A program made the translations under genes and the position numbers. The notes under the pieces were generated by a model. The model ran no database searches. It was not told the origin of the DNA and worked only from the letters and a program-made list of their open reading frames with translations. Below, piece after piece: positions 26,296 to 37,940 of a DNA stretch of 64,000 nt (its first letter is position 1; the number at the start of each line of letters is the position of its first letter). Source of the DNA: Lichenostomus cassidix (taxonomy: Eukaryota > Chordata > Aves > Passeriformes > Meliphagidae); NCBI GenBank assembly GCA_008360975.2, contig CM039188.1:29911944-29975943 (forward strand). Reading direction: 5' to 3'.

Positions 26296-26310
26296 GATCA
26301 GATTCTGATC
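26296..26310. repeat. 15-base palindrome
   Basis: GATCAGA-T-TCTGATC: 7-bp perfect arms. The sequence to its right ('tgttactgtc' then 'agctgtaaatctg') vaguely recalls an ancient amniote interspersed repeat, but the match is too weak to name. Confidence 0.6.
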
Positions 26311-29300
26311 TGTTACTGTCCTAAGTCAGCTGTAAATCTGTAATATTTCTATTAGGTGTGGGAATGGAGTGGCACAAGGGAATAGTGTGTATGGCATATA
26401 TGAGAATGCACATCACTTGTAACATACAGCATTTTTCATTGCACTCTACAAGTTCCTAGGGCTAGATCTGGAAAATACTTCTGTGCCTAAGGCAGGATTT
26501 AGGCAAAACTAAAATATTATATTCCAGAAGTGTAAGCCAAAACAGCTGGTTCAGCTCTTTGCTCTTTCCTGAAACAAGTTGTTTTTGTTTTTGACTTGAT
26601 ATTTTTATAAGTGCCAGAGCAGATGATGCTGTGCTTAATTCCCAGAGGGAGCCCAGCTGGCTGGTGTACCCCAAACTGCTTTACAGCTAGGCAGAATTAT
26701 ACTTACCAGGAAATGCAGAATTTCAGTATTTGCCTTTTTAGTACTGCAGTCCAGGTCTTTCCCTTTTAAACCTAAATGTCAAGCAATATTGCTGAGATCC
26801 TGTGGGACCATGAGTGTCAAACCAGGAAACCTGCACAGCACCAGAGAGATTAACAAATTCATCTCACTGGTCTGAGCTGATGTGCTGATTCACAGCACTG
26901 AAATTTTCCTTACACCACTGTGTTTCTGGGAAGGAGAGACTTGGGGAATGTTACCCTGAAGAGGTTTGCCAGGAGGGGATGGAGAGGAGCTCTGTGCCAT
27001 GGGACTTGGCTGTCAAGCACTGCTGAGAAGGTAAAACACGTGCAGGGAAGGGAGCAGAGCTCTGCCAGCATCCTCAGCTCTGAGATGGCTAAAGGGCACA
27101 GCATGGGGCTTAAATATCTGAAACCTGAATCATTCAGGTGTCACCCTGCATAAATTTTTCAGGTGCTCCCAACGAGCATGCTGTTGATTTTTGCTTCCTA
27201 CATCTTGTCCATGATCCATGGCTTACATCAGGGTTTCATGCATTTAAAATTCCTCAGCTAGTGCTTCTTTTCCTTTTGCTTTGTAATAACCCAGTGAGTT
27301 CTGAACAGAGCTCATCTGGCTGTATTTTAAATAGAATATCTTTTTCATGTAGTTCTATGGAAATACTCACTTTTTCTCCCTCTTTGGGAGAAGTGTCCTC
27401 TTTGGAGGTGTTTCCTCTCTCTGTGTGCCCTCCTTGCCTTAATTTTTGGAGCTCATATGCCACTGCCTAATTCATACTGTTAGGGAGAGGACTTACTAAA
27501 AGTTCTAACATAAAAAATCAAGTTGATGGTTCAGTGATGTTCAGAAGTTCCCCAGGGGTACAGCCTTTGTCTTCACCTAAGAATTCCCACTTGCTGGCTT
27601 CATGCTGTGATCCAGAGAGAATTGAGGTACAATTAATCCTGGGTCAAACTGGCTCAGTAGAGAAAAGGAATTTTGCTGTATTGAAGAATTTTCTGTGATG
27701 TCTGTGTATAAATTACACAGCTTACCTGTAATTTTACTTATTTTAGAACTAGGCCTAAGACTGAATAGCTTTTTTTGTGTGGGGGAAAGTGAAAAGAGTG
27801 TTATGCCAATTAGTGCAGCTCTAAATTGCTCAATAACTTGGAGCTTGAGACAGCTGTAAATCTCAGAGCAGCTGTCATGTCCATTCAGTGAGAAGTTCAG
27901 CTTGTCTAGAGACATGGCTGAGGAGATCAAGCCTTGTAGGCACTGAGAGTAATCTGAAAAGAGGCCCTGGGTGAGGTCTTAGGGAAGGGTTGATCCATTT
28001 ATGTTAAATCAGGTGAGGTGAGATGCAATTAGCAGCCACTCCTTGACTGAAACACTATCCACAGTGCATCTCCCAACAGAATCCACTGGGAATAAGAACA
28101 GCAATGGTTGTAAATTTGATAAAGACATCAGGAAGAAATTTCACCTGCTCATCCAGCAGGACTTTTTGTCTCCATCTCAAGTAGCAACCAGCTCAGCTGG
28201 AGAGGCAACATCTAAATAGCTGCTCACTGACTTGTTTGTGATGTCAGAAATATGAGCAGAAATCACAGAGTAGTGGAATTTTAGTTGTATAAATCCAGGT
28301 GAGACTTCTCTAAATCTTGAGAGAGGGTGGAGGTCAAGTCTCCCTGAAATTCTTTTATTAGGATGAGATGAACTATACACTAGAATCACCTGCAGTCTCA
28401 ATTTCCTCTAAGAAAGAAGGTGGATAAGTAGTTCATGTGCAATGTGTAGTGCAGCATTGCCTATATTTTAATCCTGCAGGATAGAAAACAGTGTATTAGT
28501 TTGCAAGCAAACCAGTGGGAGATTGAAAGTCAGGATTATAAATTAACAGGAAAATTAAAAATAAATGCAATAGTACGAGAAAAACAAAACAAAGCAAAAC
28601 CAGTCAGATACAACCTGACACCCTGTTAGTCAGGGTGGTGACAGCAGTCCAAGTGAAGTAGTTAGGCTGAAGCAGTGATCCTGTGGAAGGTCTGGTCTCC
28701 ACCTGAAGCTCCAGTGGTAGCTGTTGTCCTCTGGGAATCCAGCAGACAGGAGCTGCTTGTGCAGTTCAAAGCCAGGTTATATCCAGGTGGGAATGCTTGG
28801 CTCCTCCCTCCTGCGTGGAGCATCTCACAACAGGATGAGATAATTCCAGAGTCATGCAGTTGCTTCTTGATAGCTCATTAACAGTTATCAGGGGTGAGTT
28901 ATATCAGGAGATAACAACCAGTGCCCCACCTGCTTTAACAGCTTGTGGAGGTGGTAATAGAATAAATACATCTACATTGCAGCCTAAGATAACAGGTTGA
29001 ATAACAGGACCATACCCATTCCTATGGATATCACTGCTGACTATACCTTCAATTACCAGCTCTCAGAAGGTGTGCATTGAAGAATAATCTGTTTCCAGTG
29101 CTTCTCTGTTATTAACTGCCTGCTGTGACAGTAGTTTTGCCTATTGCATTTGTATAATGTGTACTTATCTTCAGCCAGCATGGGTCAGTGTGGCATCAAT
29201 TAAAGTTCAAAATGAAGTAAGATGTGTTATGAGAGAAGTATGGAGTTTTTTTTCTCAAAATAAGCACTTAACTGGATGAGTGTGCACAGTGTTACCTCTT

Positions 29301-30399
29301 GTGCTTCATTTACAGTTTCCTGACTCATAATCAAGGTGACTAATGGCCCTGTGGTCCTCACAGGGAAGTAACTATTTGCATGGCAGGTTGTAAAGAAGTC
29401 AACATTATACAATTTCAAAGATAAAACCAAAATCAAATTATGGCTTGTGTGACTATTCTTTTCTCTGAGATTAAAGAAGTCTATACTAAATAAATATTAT
29501 TTATTTTATACATGGGAATTTAACCTGCAATGGCCTACTTTGCACAAGTGACAGGGAGCCATGTATGGTTTACATAAAGTTCTAATTGAAACCCATAAAT
29601 CTGTGATGAAAAGGGGAAAATCAGAGGAAGGGGTGATTTTCTGTTTTACCTCCTTCCTTATACTTGCTTTGTGTATTTGCACGTTATTTGTTGGAGGGTT
29701 ATGTTTCTACAAAGGAGGCAGACCTGCACAGATGGGAATATGTTCTTTTTCTTTGCAGTTTGCTTCTAGTATTTGAATCCTTTGAGTTGCTACACAGGCC
29801 TCAGGTGAGATAAATTAATGCAATTTTACAATCACAAAGAGGATCTTGGAACAGTCCCTTGTTTTGGTGGCTGGGGGAGCTGAATGTTTTATTCCCAGTC
29901 ATGGAAATCCAGGCTAAAGGAAATTGCATTGTCACTGAGCTCATCTTCAGCTCTGAAGCAGAACAAGCCATACCTGCCTCATTTGGGACAAAACTTAAAT
30001 CTCCAGTCATGACAACTGCCTATGGAGCTTGTAGAATTTTTGCCAAGGTTTTGCAGTGGGGAAAGATGTAGATTAGACATTCTCTCTCACTTCATCTTAA
30101 AACTGTTTCTGCTTCTCTTTATCACAAGCAGATTACTTCCACTTTGCAGGAAACTTATATACCTGAGCAGAGCTATTGTGGGCATCTTATCTCCCCTAGC
30201 CAAAATAAATGGCATTCTGCCCTTTTTTCTTATATTTGCTAACATTTCCTGAGATGCTGGTTATTCACAGTCACCTTCTCTGGAATCCATCCAGCCAGTC
30301 CAGCTCAGTCTTCCTTGAACTGCAGCTTGGTGCTTTGTGCCAGATAATTGCCAGGAGCTCTCCCAACCTGCTCCTTCACCTCCAGTCCCTCACCTGGAC

Positions 30400-30740
30400 T
30401 TTCCACTGCTGATTGTTTTTCTCTGTAAAATGCTGCACTTTCCTTTGTGAAATTGCATCTTATTTCTACTTTTTTTCCCCTTCCTGATCATTTTTCCAAT
30501 TAGTCAGGCTTGCTTTGAATTCCAGACCTGTCCTCCCAGTTGAGGATGTCTGCGAATGCAAAAGCTTGCTCACTGCTCAGTCATCAAGGTCACTAATGAA
30601 AAATATTGAATAGTTCTACATTTGGAAATAACCCAGGGAATACTGCTCACTACAGCTTCCACTTTGGCACTGATAAAGTGTTTCTCTGACTACACTTTTC
30701 CAGCCAGTTAGAGAGCAGCTTGATAGGCACTGATTCCCCA
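30400..30740 (-). mobile_element. Old degraded CR1 fragment (RT region)
   Basis: Read on the minus strand, this stretch follows the reverse-transcriptase part of an old CR1 lineage. On the plus strand the recognisable blocks, in order, are: 'gtgaaattgcatctta'; 'ccaattagtcaggcttgctt'; 'gaattccagacctgtcctcc'; the 'gaggatgtctgcgaatgca' block; 'tcatcaaggtcactaatga' with 'atattgaatag'; and 'cccagggaatactgctcact'. The block at about 30542-30560 translates on the minus strand to FAFADIL, a decayed version of the FADD-type RT active-site box. Frameshifts and stops break every frame. Similarity fades on both sides, so the ends are approximate. Divergence is much greater than in the 3773-4127 copy, which implies an old insertion. 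Confidence 0.72.
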
Positions 30741-31211
30741 GCTCATTTGTGAAACTCTGGCGCTAGAAAAACAACTGCCTGCTTGGTAAATTTGGTTACC
30801 ATATTTCTGGCTCTTTGATAAACAGTGAAGAGAGCAGACATCCATCCATAATAAAACTCTGAATGCAAATTTGTGCTCCTAGGAACCAAAGTTGCTGGTG
30901 TTGTTAAAATAGAGAATAGTCTCAAAGCCTGCCTGTGTGGTGAAACCAGCATGACCTCTCTGCCACAATTGTCACCAAGACTGTGAATCTGTTCCCTTTC
31001 ATGGAGGCTGAATAGATCTTGGCCAAACCATCTGTGTTGTCCTGACCTTTGGACTGATTTGAATTGTCCATCTATTGTTTCAGCAGATGCACAATTTTGG
31101 TGTCCCCTATCAGACCCCCAGACATAAATGTCACATTATCATTTATCGTGAGGAACCATTTTCATGTGCAATGTAGGCATTCCTCAGCAGTAATCAGTGG
31201 TTTCTAGATTT

Positions 31212-31275
31212 TCATAGAATTGTAGAATCATTTAGATTGGAAATGATAATTGAATTCGACCTTTAGTAATTATTT
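31212..31275 (-). mobile_element. CR1 3' terminal fragment
   Basis: The plus strand reads 'tcatagaattgtagaatca', then 'tttagattggaaatgataa' and 'gaattcgaccttt'. This corresponds to the reverse complement of the avian CR1 3' end (the 'catagaatcatagaatca' type start followed by 'ttggaaaagacc' and 'gagtccaacc'). The element's 3' terminus lies at 31212 and the copy runs rightwards for only about 60 bases before similarity is lost. Because a true 3' end sits here, this is a separate insertion from the RT fragment at 30400-30740, not its continuation. Confidence 0.7.
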
Positions 31276-33393
31276 TTATATGGATCAAGGTGGCAATTAG
31301 AGTTAAATCAAATGTACATGTTGTCCAAGTTGTCAAAGAAATGTTTTTAATAATTGGTGATCTTGGAAAGAGTGGGAATTTAGAGAAGTTTCAGATCAAA
31401 TGTTCTTTCAAACAGCTAAGGAATGCAATTAATTCTTGAGGGCAAGACACAGATTTTCAGAAAAATGTAATCTTATTAAGAGTAGGGTAACAAGTGTAAT
31501 TAGAAAATTAAATCAGGTAAGAAAATATAATAGTGAAGATAAACTTACAGTCTTAAAATGTAAATGAGTTAAACAACTTTAATAGATTTCCTTGTGTCTT
31601 TCTCTTGTACCTTCTCTAGGAGACCTTGAAGTTTCAATGCAGCCTATAAACTCATGGTAGTTGTTCTTAAATCTGCTATAAGCAAATATTTTGTGCACAG
31701 GATACCTAAGAAAGCAAAATGGTAATCATAGGTGTAAACTCTCCCTCTGACTTCCAAGGAATCAGATTCATCCTCAGTCACATTGACAAAATTGAATCTG
31801 CTCTAGCAGTCATTAGCAACGGGGGGAAGATGACTAGATTATTCTTTTCAAAAGATGAATACTGCAGATGAAACAAATTTATGGTGCCATTTCAAAGTCA
31901 ATGGCAGTATGATGATTGGATCCTTATATCCTTTGAGGAAGTTTGAGAAAACAGCCACACTAGTTCTGCAGATTTACAGAAACCTGCAGTGAAAAACCTA
32001 AAATAAAATGCTGCTTAATCTGAACACTCAGAGAAAAAATGCATTCCTTATATTTAAAAACTAGTGGAAAGTAAGATACCTAATTTTGTAAAACTATGAA
32101 CTCTACTACAATTTTATTTCCCCTGAATGGTTTATATGACAAATGACAGAATATATAGTGTATAGAAGTTCCTTGTAATGACAAATGAAAAAAACAAAGC
32201 TGTGTTTTGTAATCATTTTCCTTATAGAGCTCACTGGAGCTGTAAAGAGACTTCATTTACTGCTATTGATGTTGCTAATGTTTGAATGCATGTTAACATG
32301 CTACTGGGATGATAAGGACCACAAAAAAAGAGATTACTGAGCACATGTTAAGAAATTGGTTCCCATTCCTAATTTTAGCTACAAAGACTGATTTCTAAAC
32401 TCTAGTTTCCTTTACTCTGCATCATTTATGTTTGTAAAAGTCCCATGGAGCTTGTTGCAGTGAGCTGTTCTAACCCTCATTCAAACAGTGATTGGTTGTT
32501 TTTTTCAGTCTTTCCTGAAGAAGAGGGACCCATGGAACTGCTCAGAGTGAAGCCCCTTGGTGGTGGTGGTGGATATTATAAGAAAATAAAGAATTACATT
32601 ATTGTGCAATGAGAGAAGAATTCTTCATGGGGAAAGGAAAGACCTCGAGTTTCAGGTCATAAAGCTCTTCAACTTATGAAAGCCAGAAAGAAACTTTAAT
32701 TAAAGCTCTTTCCAGTCATGCAAGGCACCCTGTGAAAACGTCTGTGAAAATATTGGTATTGACAAGGACTTAACAAAGCAGAGGGACTGAGAAGCTGGTT
32801 TGGAGTAGGTCCTTCAACATATCTTCAGACTCTTCAAAAGCCACTTGCAAATCTTGCTAGACAAATTCAAATTATTCAGTGGAACTGAAAGTGGTGATTT
32901 CCAAAGTACAAACCACAAAATGTCAAGGAGCTGAAGCATTTTGGAACATTTTGTCTAAAGATATATTTAATTGACTACAAACACTAACACAACAAAAATT
33001 TAGTAGTTTTTGGTGTTCCCAGCACACTTCCATGGAAGGAACTACTTGATTTATTATAAATTAGAATCCTAAAATATTCCTGCTAGAGTGGAGAGGACAG
33101 CATAGATGCCCTGAATAATAGCATCAGACATTGACACAGCATGATCTGCTCTTTCTGCCAGCTCTGTTGAAAAGTAAAAACTTTCTAGGTATGGAAGGGA
33201 AATTCTCTGCTTATATTATCTACTGTGACATGTCTCTATGTAGTGAATCTTTTGATTTTTAAATGATGCCTGTAGCACACAAGATATCCACCATCATTTG
33301 TTACCTACTGAAGCATGCATTGTCTCCAGATTTTATTTCACTAAAATAGTCAATAAAAGTTTATTGCAGTTTTACTCTGCTACATTTAATCTT

Positions 33394-33475
33394 GCAAAAA
33401 AAGGAAAAAAAAATAAAAAGGCGTGTAAAAAAACCCAAACAAACTCAAAGTTCTATGAAATAAAAAAAAAAAACT
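33394..33475. repeat. A-rich low-complexity tract
   Basis: Several A7-A12 runs separated by short spacers, including an isolated 'ggcgtg'. It could be the decayed tail of a plus-strand retroposed sequence, but the 300 bases to the left show no family that I recognise. No target-site duplication is evident. Confidence 0.8.
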
Positions 33476-34937
33476 CACCAAAATCCCCTTAGATTATACT
33501 TTAGTATAATTTCTCTATGTAAAATTTCTCAGAAAGGAAGGTATTGTTAAGTGAATGGGCACTTCAGCAGACAGTTTGTCTATCCCTGTCAGCAAAGGGA
33601 AGGCATGACTAACACCCACAGCAGCTATTTAATTAAAAGTTTCCCTCACAGGTAAACCTCCTCAGACCTCCTTCAGTTAAAAAAAAGAATTCTATCACTG
33701 ATGAGAACCTGCACTATATTTTTTCAGTTTAATAGTTGTTTTTAGATGTGCAGTGTGTTGGTTTGGAAGAGGATTGCAGTGACAGTGGCACCACACTCTG
33801 TGCTGGTTGGATCCAGCACACTCTGAAGCTAGAAAAGCAAATTGACCTTGGTGAAATGAACCTGTTTTACTCTTGATGCTTCAAAGGGATTCAATCTCTC
33901 TGAATAGTTCTGCCAGAACAACCTTTATATGAACAAAGCTTTTCTGTAAAAAGTAGCTTTCACAGGAAGGGCAAATGCCCATAAAATCAGGCTATGCATA
34001 AATTGAAGTAATTGTTAAACCTTCAGAGTTAGGCTGTAATTGTGCTCTCAAAAAGGTATTTTTCTACTTGAAAATATTTTCAGTATTATGACCTCTCCCC
34101 AGTTAATTCACAGTTAATTAACAGTTTGTCTTGGCTAACCTCAGCTGGCTGCTCAGCCCCATGCAGCCCTTTGCTCACCTCCCCACGGTGAGATGGGAAA
34201 GAGAACTGCAAAGGCAGAACTGAGACAGTTTGTGAGCTGAGACAAAGCTCACATCCTCAGGGCAGGCAGGAATGACCACAGCCAGGAAATCTGGGGTTTA
34301 TTACATGTTAGTGGTTATTTGGACACAGTCACAGATTCCAGAACACCACAGTGGCCAAGATGGTCCTGGCAATCAAGATTTCTGCCTCCATTAGCAGTGG
34401 AAGCTCACAGTATTCAAGGTCCCACCAGACACAAGTTTGAGTCTTTGTGGGTCTTCTGACAGCAGTTTGCTTTTCTGAACTTTGTTTTGTCACTCAGAAC
34501 ATAAAGAGTCTCTGCTATGAGCACTGCAGTGAGCAATGTTTGGAGAGGAAGAGTGGGAGTTAAAGTGTCTGGCTTATTTTCTTTGCAGCTGTAATAACTC
34601 AGAATAATAACAGTTGTGCCTCTTGTCAACAAAAAAGGAATAGGTACACTTATGGCTCTTGAAAAGCACTTGGAGACTCATGGGTAGTAAGCGAAAAAAA
34701 AGTAATTTCACATGGTTATTTGTTGAGATGAGGAACAGTGTAATCAAAGCACACCCCCTGGAAGGGCCTCTGCATAACTATTTGGCACTGATCAAATATA
34801 ATGCTCATATTATTATGTTAAATTAGGTCTTATAATGGCACAAGTAAACCCTAATTTTACTTACAGTGCCTTTACAGATGCCCTAAAATGTGACATTTTG
34901 AACTATACACAGCTCATATTTACATCTCTTTCTGCAG

Positions 34938-35092
34938 TATATTTGTCCAAAAAGTTCTTGGAAACGCTGGAGATGAGATTTGTAAAAAAGACCTGGAGGA
35001 GTGTTATTTATGAAATTGTCTTTCCTCTTCAGCTTTTCCAAAATATAGAGGAAATGTTGAAGACCTGGTGGATAATACTGTTTCTGTCACTG
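34938..35092 (+). other. Possible exon bounded by splice-like sites
   Basis: A 155-base segment lies between a good 3' splice-site sequence ('catctctttctgcag', ending at 34937) and a consensus 5' splice site (CTG followed by GTGAGC from 35093). One plus frame is open across the whole segment and beyond it (34835-35104). A second frame is interrupted only once, by a TGA, and reads plausible-looking acidic peptide. The predicted peptides match no family I know. Both splice motifs occur often by chance, so this is only a candidate and may well be random. Confidence 0.15.
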
Positions 35093-37619
35093 GTGAGCAA
35101 ATAATGGCTGTGTCTTCTAATGGCTCTTCCAAGCATCTGTGGTCTTTATTCTCATTAATGTTCACCTCAAGATAAACGAGCTGCATTTGCAGACAAGCTC
35201 AGGGGGGCATGTTGCATTCTACTCTGTATAAGGATTTTAACAGAGAGCAAATTTTTTCCTTTTTCCATAACTCACAGCACGCAGAAATGTTTACAGTGAA
35301 GGTTCAGAGCAATTTCTGCTTCCTTTTGCAAGTTAGGTGGTGTAGGGTATAACATTGTGGTGCTGTAGAAAATCTTCAATGTGAGATGTTATAGAGGAGG
35401 AAGATGATTTAATTTAAAAAAAAATATAACCTCACACTCATCCTCTCACATCCATATATTTTTAAGCACAAAGATGTGTGTGTGAAGAGCTCAAGTACCA
35501 GGATGTGTATCCAAGAGGTCTGTACAAGGTTTTGCTCTGAAAAAGAGGACAAAGGATACTGCCCAACAAAGAAAAATTAGATTGCATGAAGTGAGAATAA
35601 AATTGTAAAGTTGAAGCTGGGCAAAATTGACAAGTTTTCTGGTATAAACATTTTCTCCCTGGATATTTTGCACTCTATAACAAGCAGTACAGTTTCATAA
35701 TAGGAAATAATGTAATTAACTGCCAAAGATGATTAAAAATAGTTTCTATAAATCAATTTAAAAAAGCTCTCATTCCCTTGCTACTCTGCTAAACTGATAA
35801 TAAAAGAAGTGATTCTTTTATTGGACTGAATTCTACTGTTTCACTGGTATAAAAATCTAATTTTGACTTAGGTATGCAGAGAAGCAACATTCCTGGAGAT
35901 AAGTTTAAGAGCTCTTCCACAGCTGTGCATCTCAAAACTCTGCACAGCATGTCTAATGTGACTTTGTTCCAGAAACTGAGTTCAGTATTTTCCAAAGAAT
36001 CCCATCAAATTGGTCACCAGAAGGTGTCTGGGTATATAGGTGTCTATAGATATCTAGAATGACCACTAATTTTATCACTCATCTAATCTTGTGCACTTTA
36101 TTAAAATTTAGCATTTCTTTGTATTGCTACAAAATACTTACTGTGGTCCACTGGAATCTCTCAGTTTGCTGTAGCTTTGATGGTTTTATTTGCCTGAAAT
36201 GTGTAAACATTGTTTCAATTTTATTACTGATTAAATCTTACCTGCTATGGGTGGGGAATTGGGGTTACATTTGATAGCTACAGTATTTGAGAGGAGCCCT
36301 GAAATTGCTGATGTATGAGAATGCCCCTAGAATATATTTGGGAATATAAAACATTGTGCCAGACTTTTATCAAATGTAGAACTGATTGGAAAAAGGCAGA
36401 AATTTTATCCCACGGGAAACATCTTGGAAGAGATGCAGAATTTTTGTGCAAGGATTTCCGCTGTCTGCCTTTCCTTGGCAGCACACCATGCAGTGAGGGC
36501 AAAGAGGGACAGTGACAGCCTGAGAGTTATTCAGGTGCAAAGCTCTCCCCTGCTGGGCCCTGCAGGGAATTCCACAGCAGTGTGCACTGGCAGGCTCAGG
36601 AACAACACCAGGGAAATGACTCAGCTCCAGGAGTCTATATCTGTCACCCAGGAAGATGGAAGAGTCGAACTCTCGTGTCTGAAGAGATAACAAACTGAGT
36701 GGCTGCCAGCAGCTCCAGCATCACAGCCAGCCTGGGAGAGGCTGAGAGCAGCTGCAGCTACCAGCTGGGCACCTTGGAAAGCTAAAAGCACATCCAAGGG
36801 GTTAAACTCGGCTTTCTGTTAAATGTTTTCTTGTTGAATGGATGTTCCTTGGTTTTTTTTCAGGCTGTCTGGTCATTAGTCATCATTATCTTTAGTTCCA
36901 GGAGAGGAGAACTGCAGACACACAAAATTCTGGACACCTGAGCTAAGTGAGACTGTCTGCAGCAGAGGGAGGACTCAGAGCCCTGATGGTGAAATGGAAA
37001 ATTATGTCAATTAGCCTCATGAAAATGAAGTGCGAGGTTCAAGGTCTGTGAGAGATTATCTCAAGGGCAGCTGAAAGGAAGAGAAGTGGCATTAGCCTTG
37101 AGATGGTGGTTTGGGTTTTCTGTCTCTCAGCTTCTCCCACACTTGGTGTGCTGGGATTGAAGTTGCTCTCCTCATTATCTCCAAAACCTAAACTGTCCAC
37201 TCCATCCATGTGGCTGCTGGTTTGTGTGATCCCTGCCCTTGAGTCAGACTTCCCTGCCAAAGAGATGAGTTGTGACATATTGGTGCTTCTGTGCCCCTGT
37301 GAGCTCAGGCTGTGCAGAGAAAATGCTGTGCTACATCTGGATGAGCAAACAAAATTACCTAGCAGAATTAAGAATTTTTTTTTTACATATCCTCTTTATA
37401 CTACGCTTGAATGGCTTTATATTCTCCTGTGTAAGGCTTCCTTGCTTCTGCAAACAAGATTGTTCTGTAAATACCCATTTTACATGCACAGAGATGGTAT
37501 AGATACCTCCAATTTTCTAGCAGGACTACTTCAAAGAAACCCCAGAAAACCAAAACACCTTTTAAAACACTGGATTATTTCACATCTGCCAGCAGATAGT
37601 AATAAATAAAAGAGTCAGT

Positions 37620-37940
37620 AATTTACTGTTCAATATGCACATTTTCAGATTTTACATCTCTGGGGGAATACAGTTTTAAAAAACCTAGTATATTTCCCCA
37701 TATGTTATTTTCATTGTTTCTACAAATGATGTCTTAAGAGAGAAATAAACCAAATAATGAGACTACGACACAAATTCACATTTTTTGGAACCCTATTTAG
37801 TATGGCTTTTTGATTAAAACATATTTTAATATGTCTCACAATTTTAATATTCAATAATAAGTATTAAAGCCACTCCTAGTTTTACAAAGAGTAATTTTTA
37901 GTTTTAGTATTTGAATAGCTCTGCCCAAGTTTAATCTTTA
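37620..37940. other. AT-rich block
   Basis: Visibly richer in A and T than its neighbours, with ACATATT..AATATGT (7-bp arms) and repeated 'ttttaatat' motifs around 37815-37870. It directly follows a more GC-rich stretch (about 36420-37350), so base composition changes sharply here. No repeat family is recognised. Confidence 0.5.

Larger units (their letters stand above)
11511..30399. other. Long unique noncoding stretch
   Basis: Nearly 19 kb without any recognisable interspersed repeat or gene. This is compatible with a bird intron or intergenic region, where repeat density is low. Local features are listed separately. Slightly GC-richer patches occur near 15300-15970 and 26920-27110, without CpG clustering, so they are not CpG islands. 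Longer open frames (15545-15952, 24718-25113 on the minus strand, 27577-27930 on the minus strand) look like chance. Confidence 0.65.

Noticed and set aside
26291..26345. Weak similarity to an ancient amniote interspersed repeat
   Set aside because: Only the palindrome 'gatcagattctgatc' and scattered bases match. I could not name a family with confidence.
34871..35172. Possible pseudogene in the second plus frame, with one internal TGA
   Set aside because: The peptide looks protein-like but matches no family I know, and one stop in 300 bases can occur by chance.
37103..37609. Longest open frame of the window (168 codons, plus strand)
   Set aside because: No recognisable domain, low-complexity FFF run from a T tract, and an overlapping antisense open frame of similar quality. 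It is possible by chance in six frames of 64 kb.
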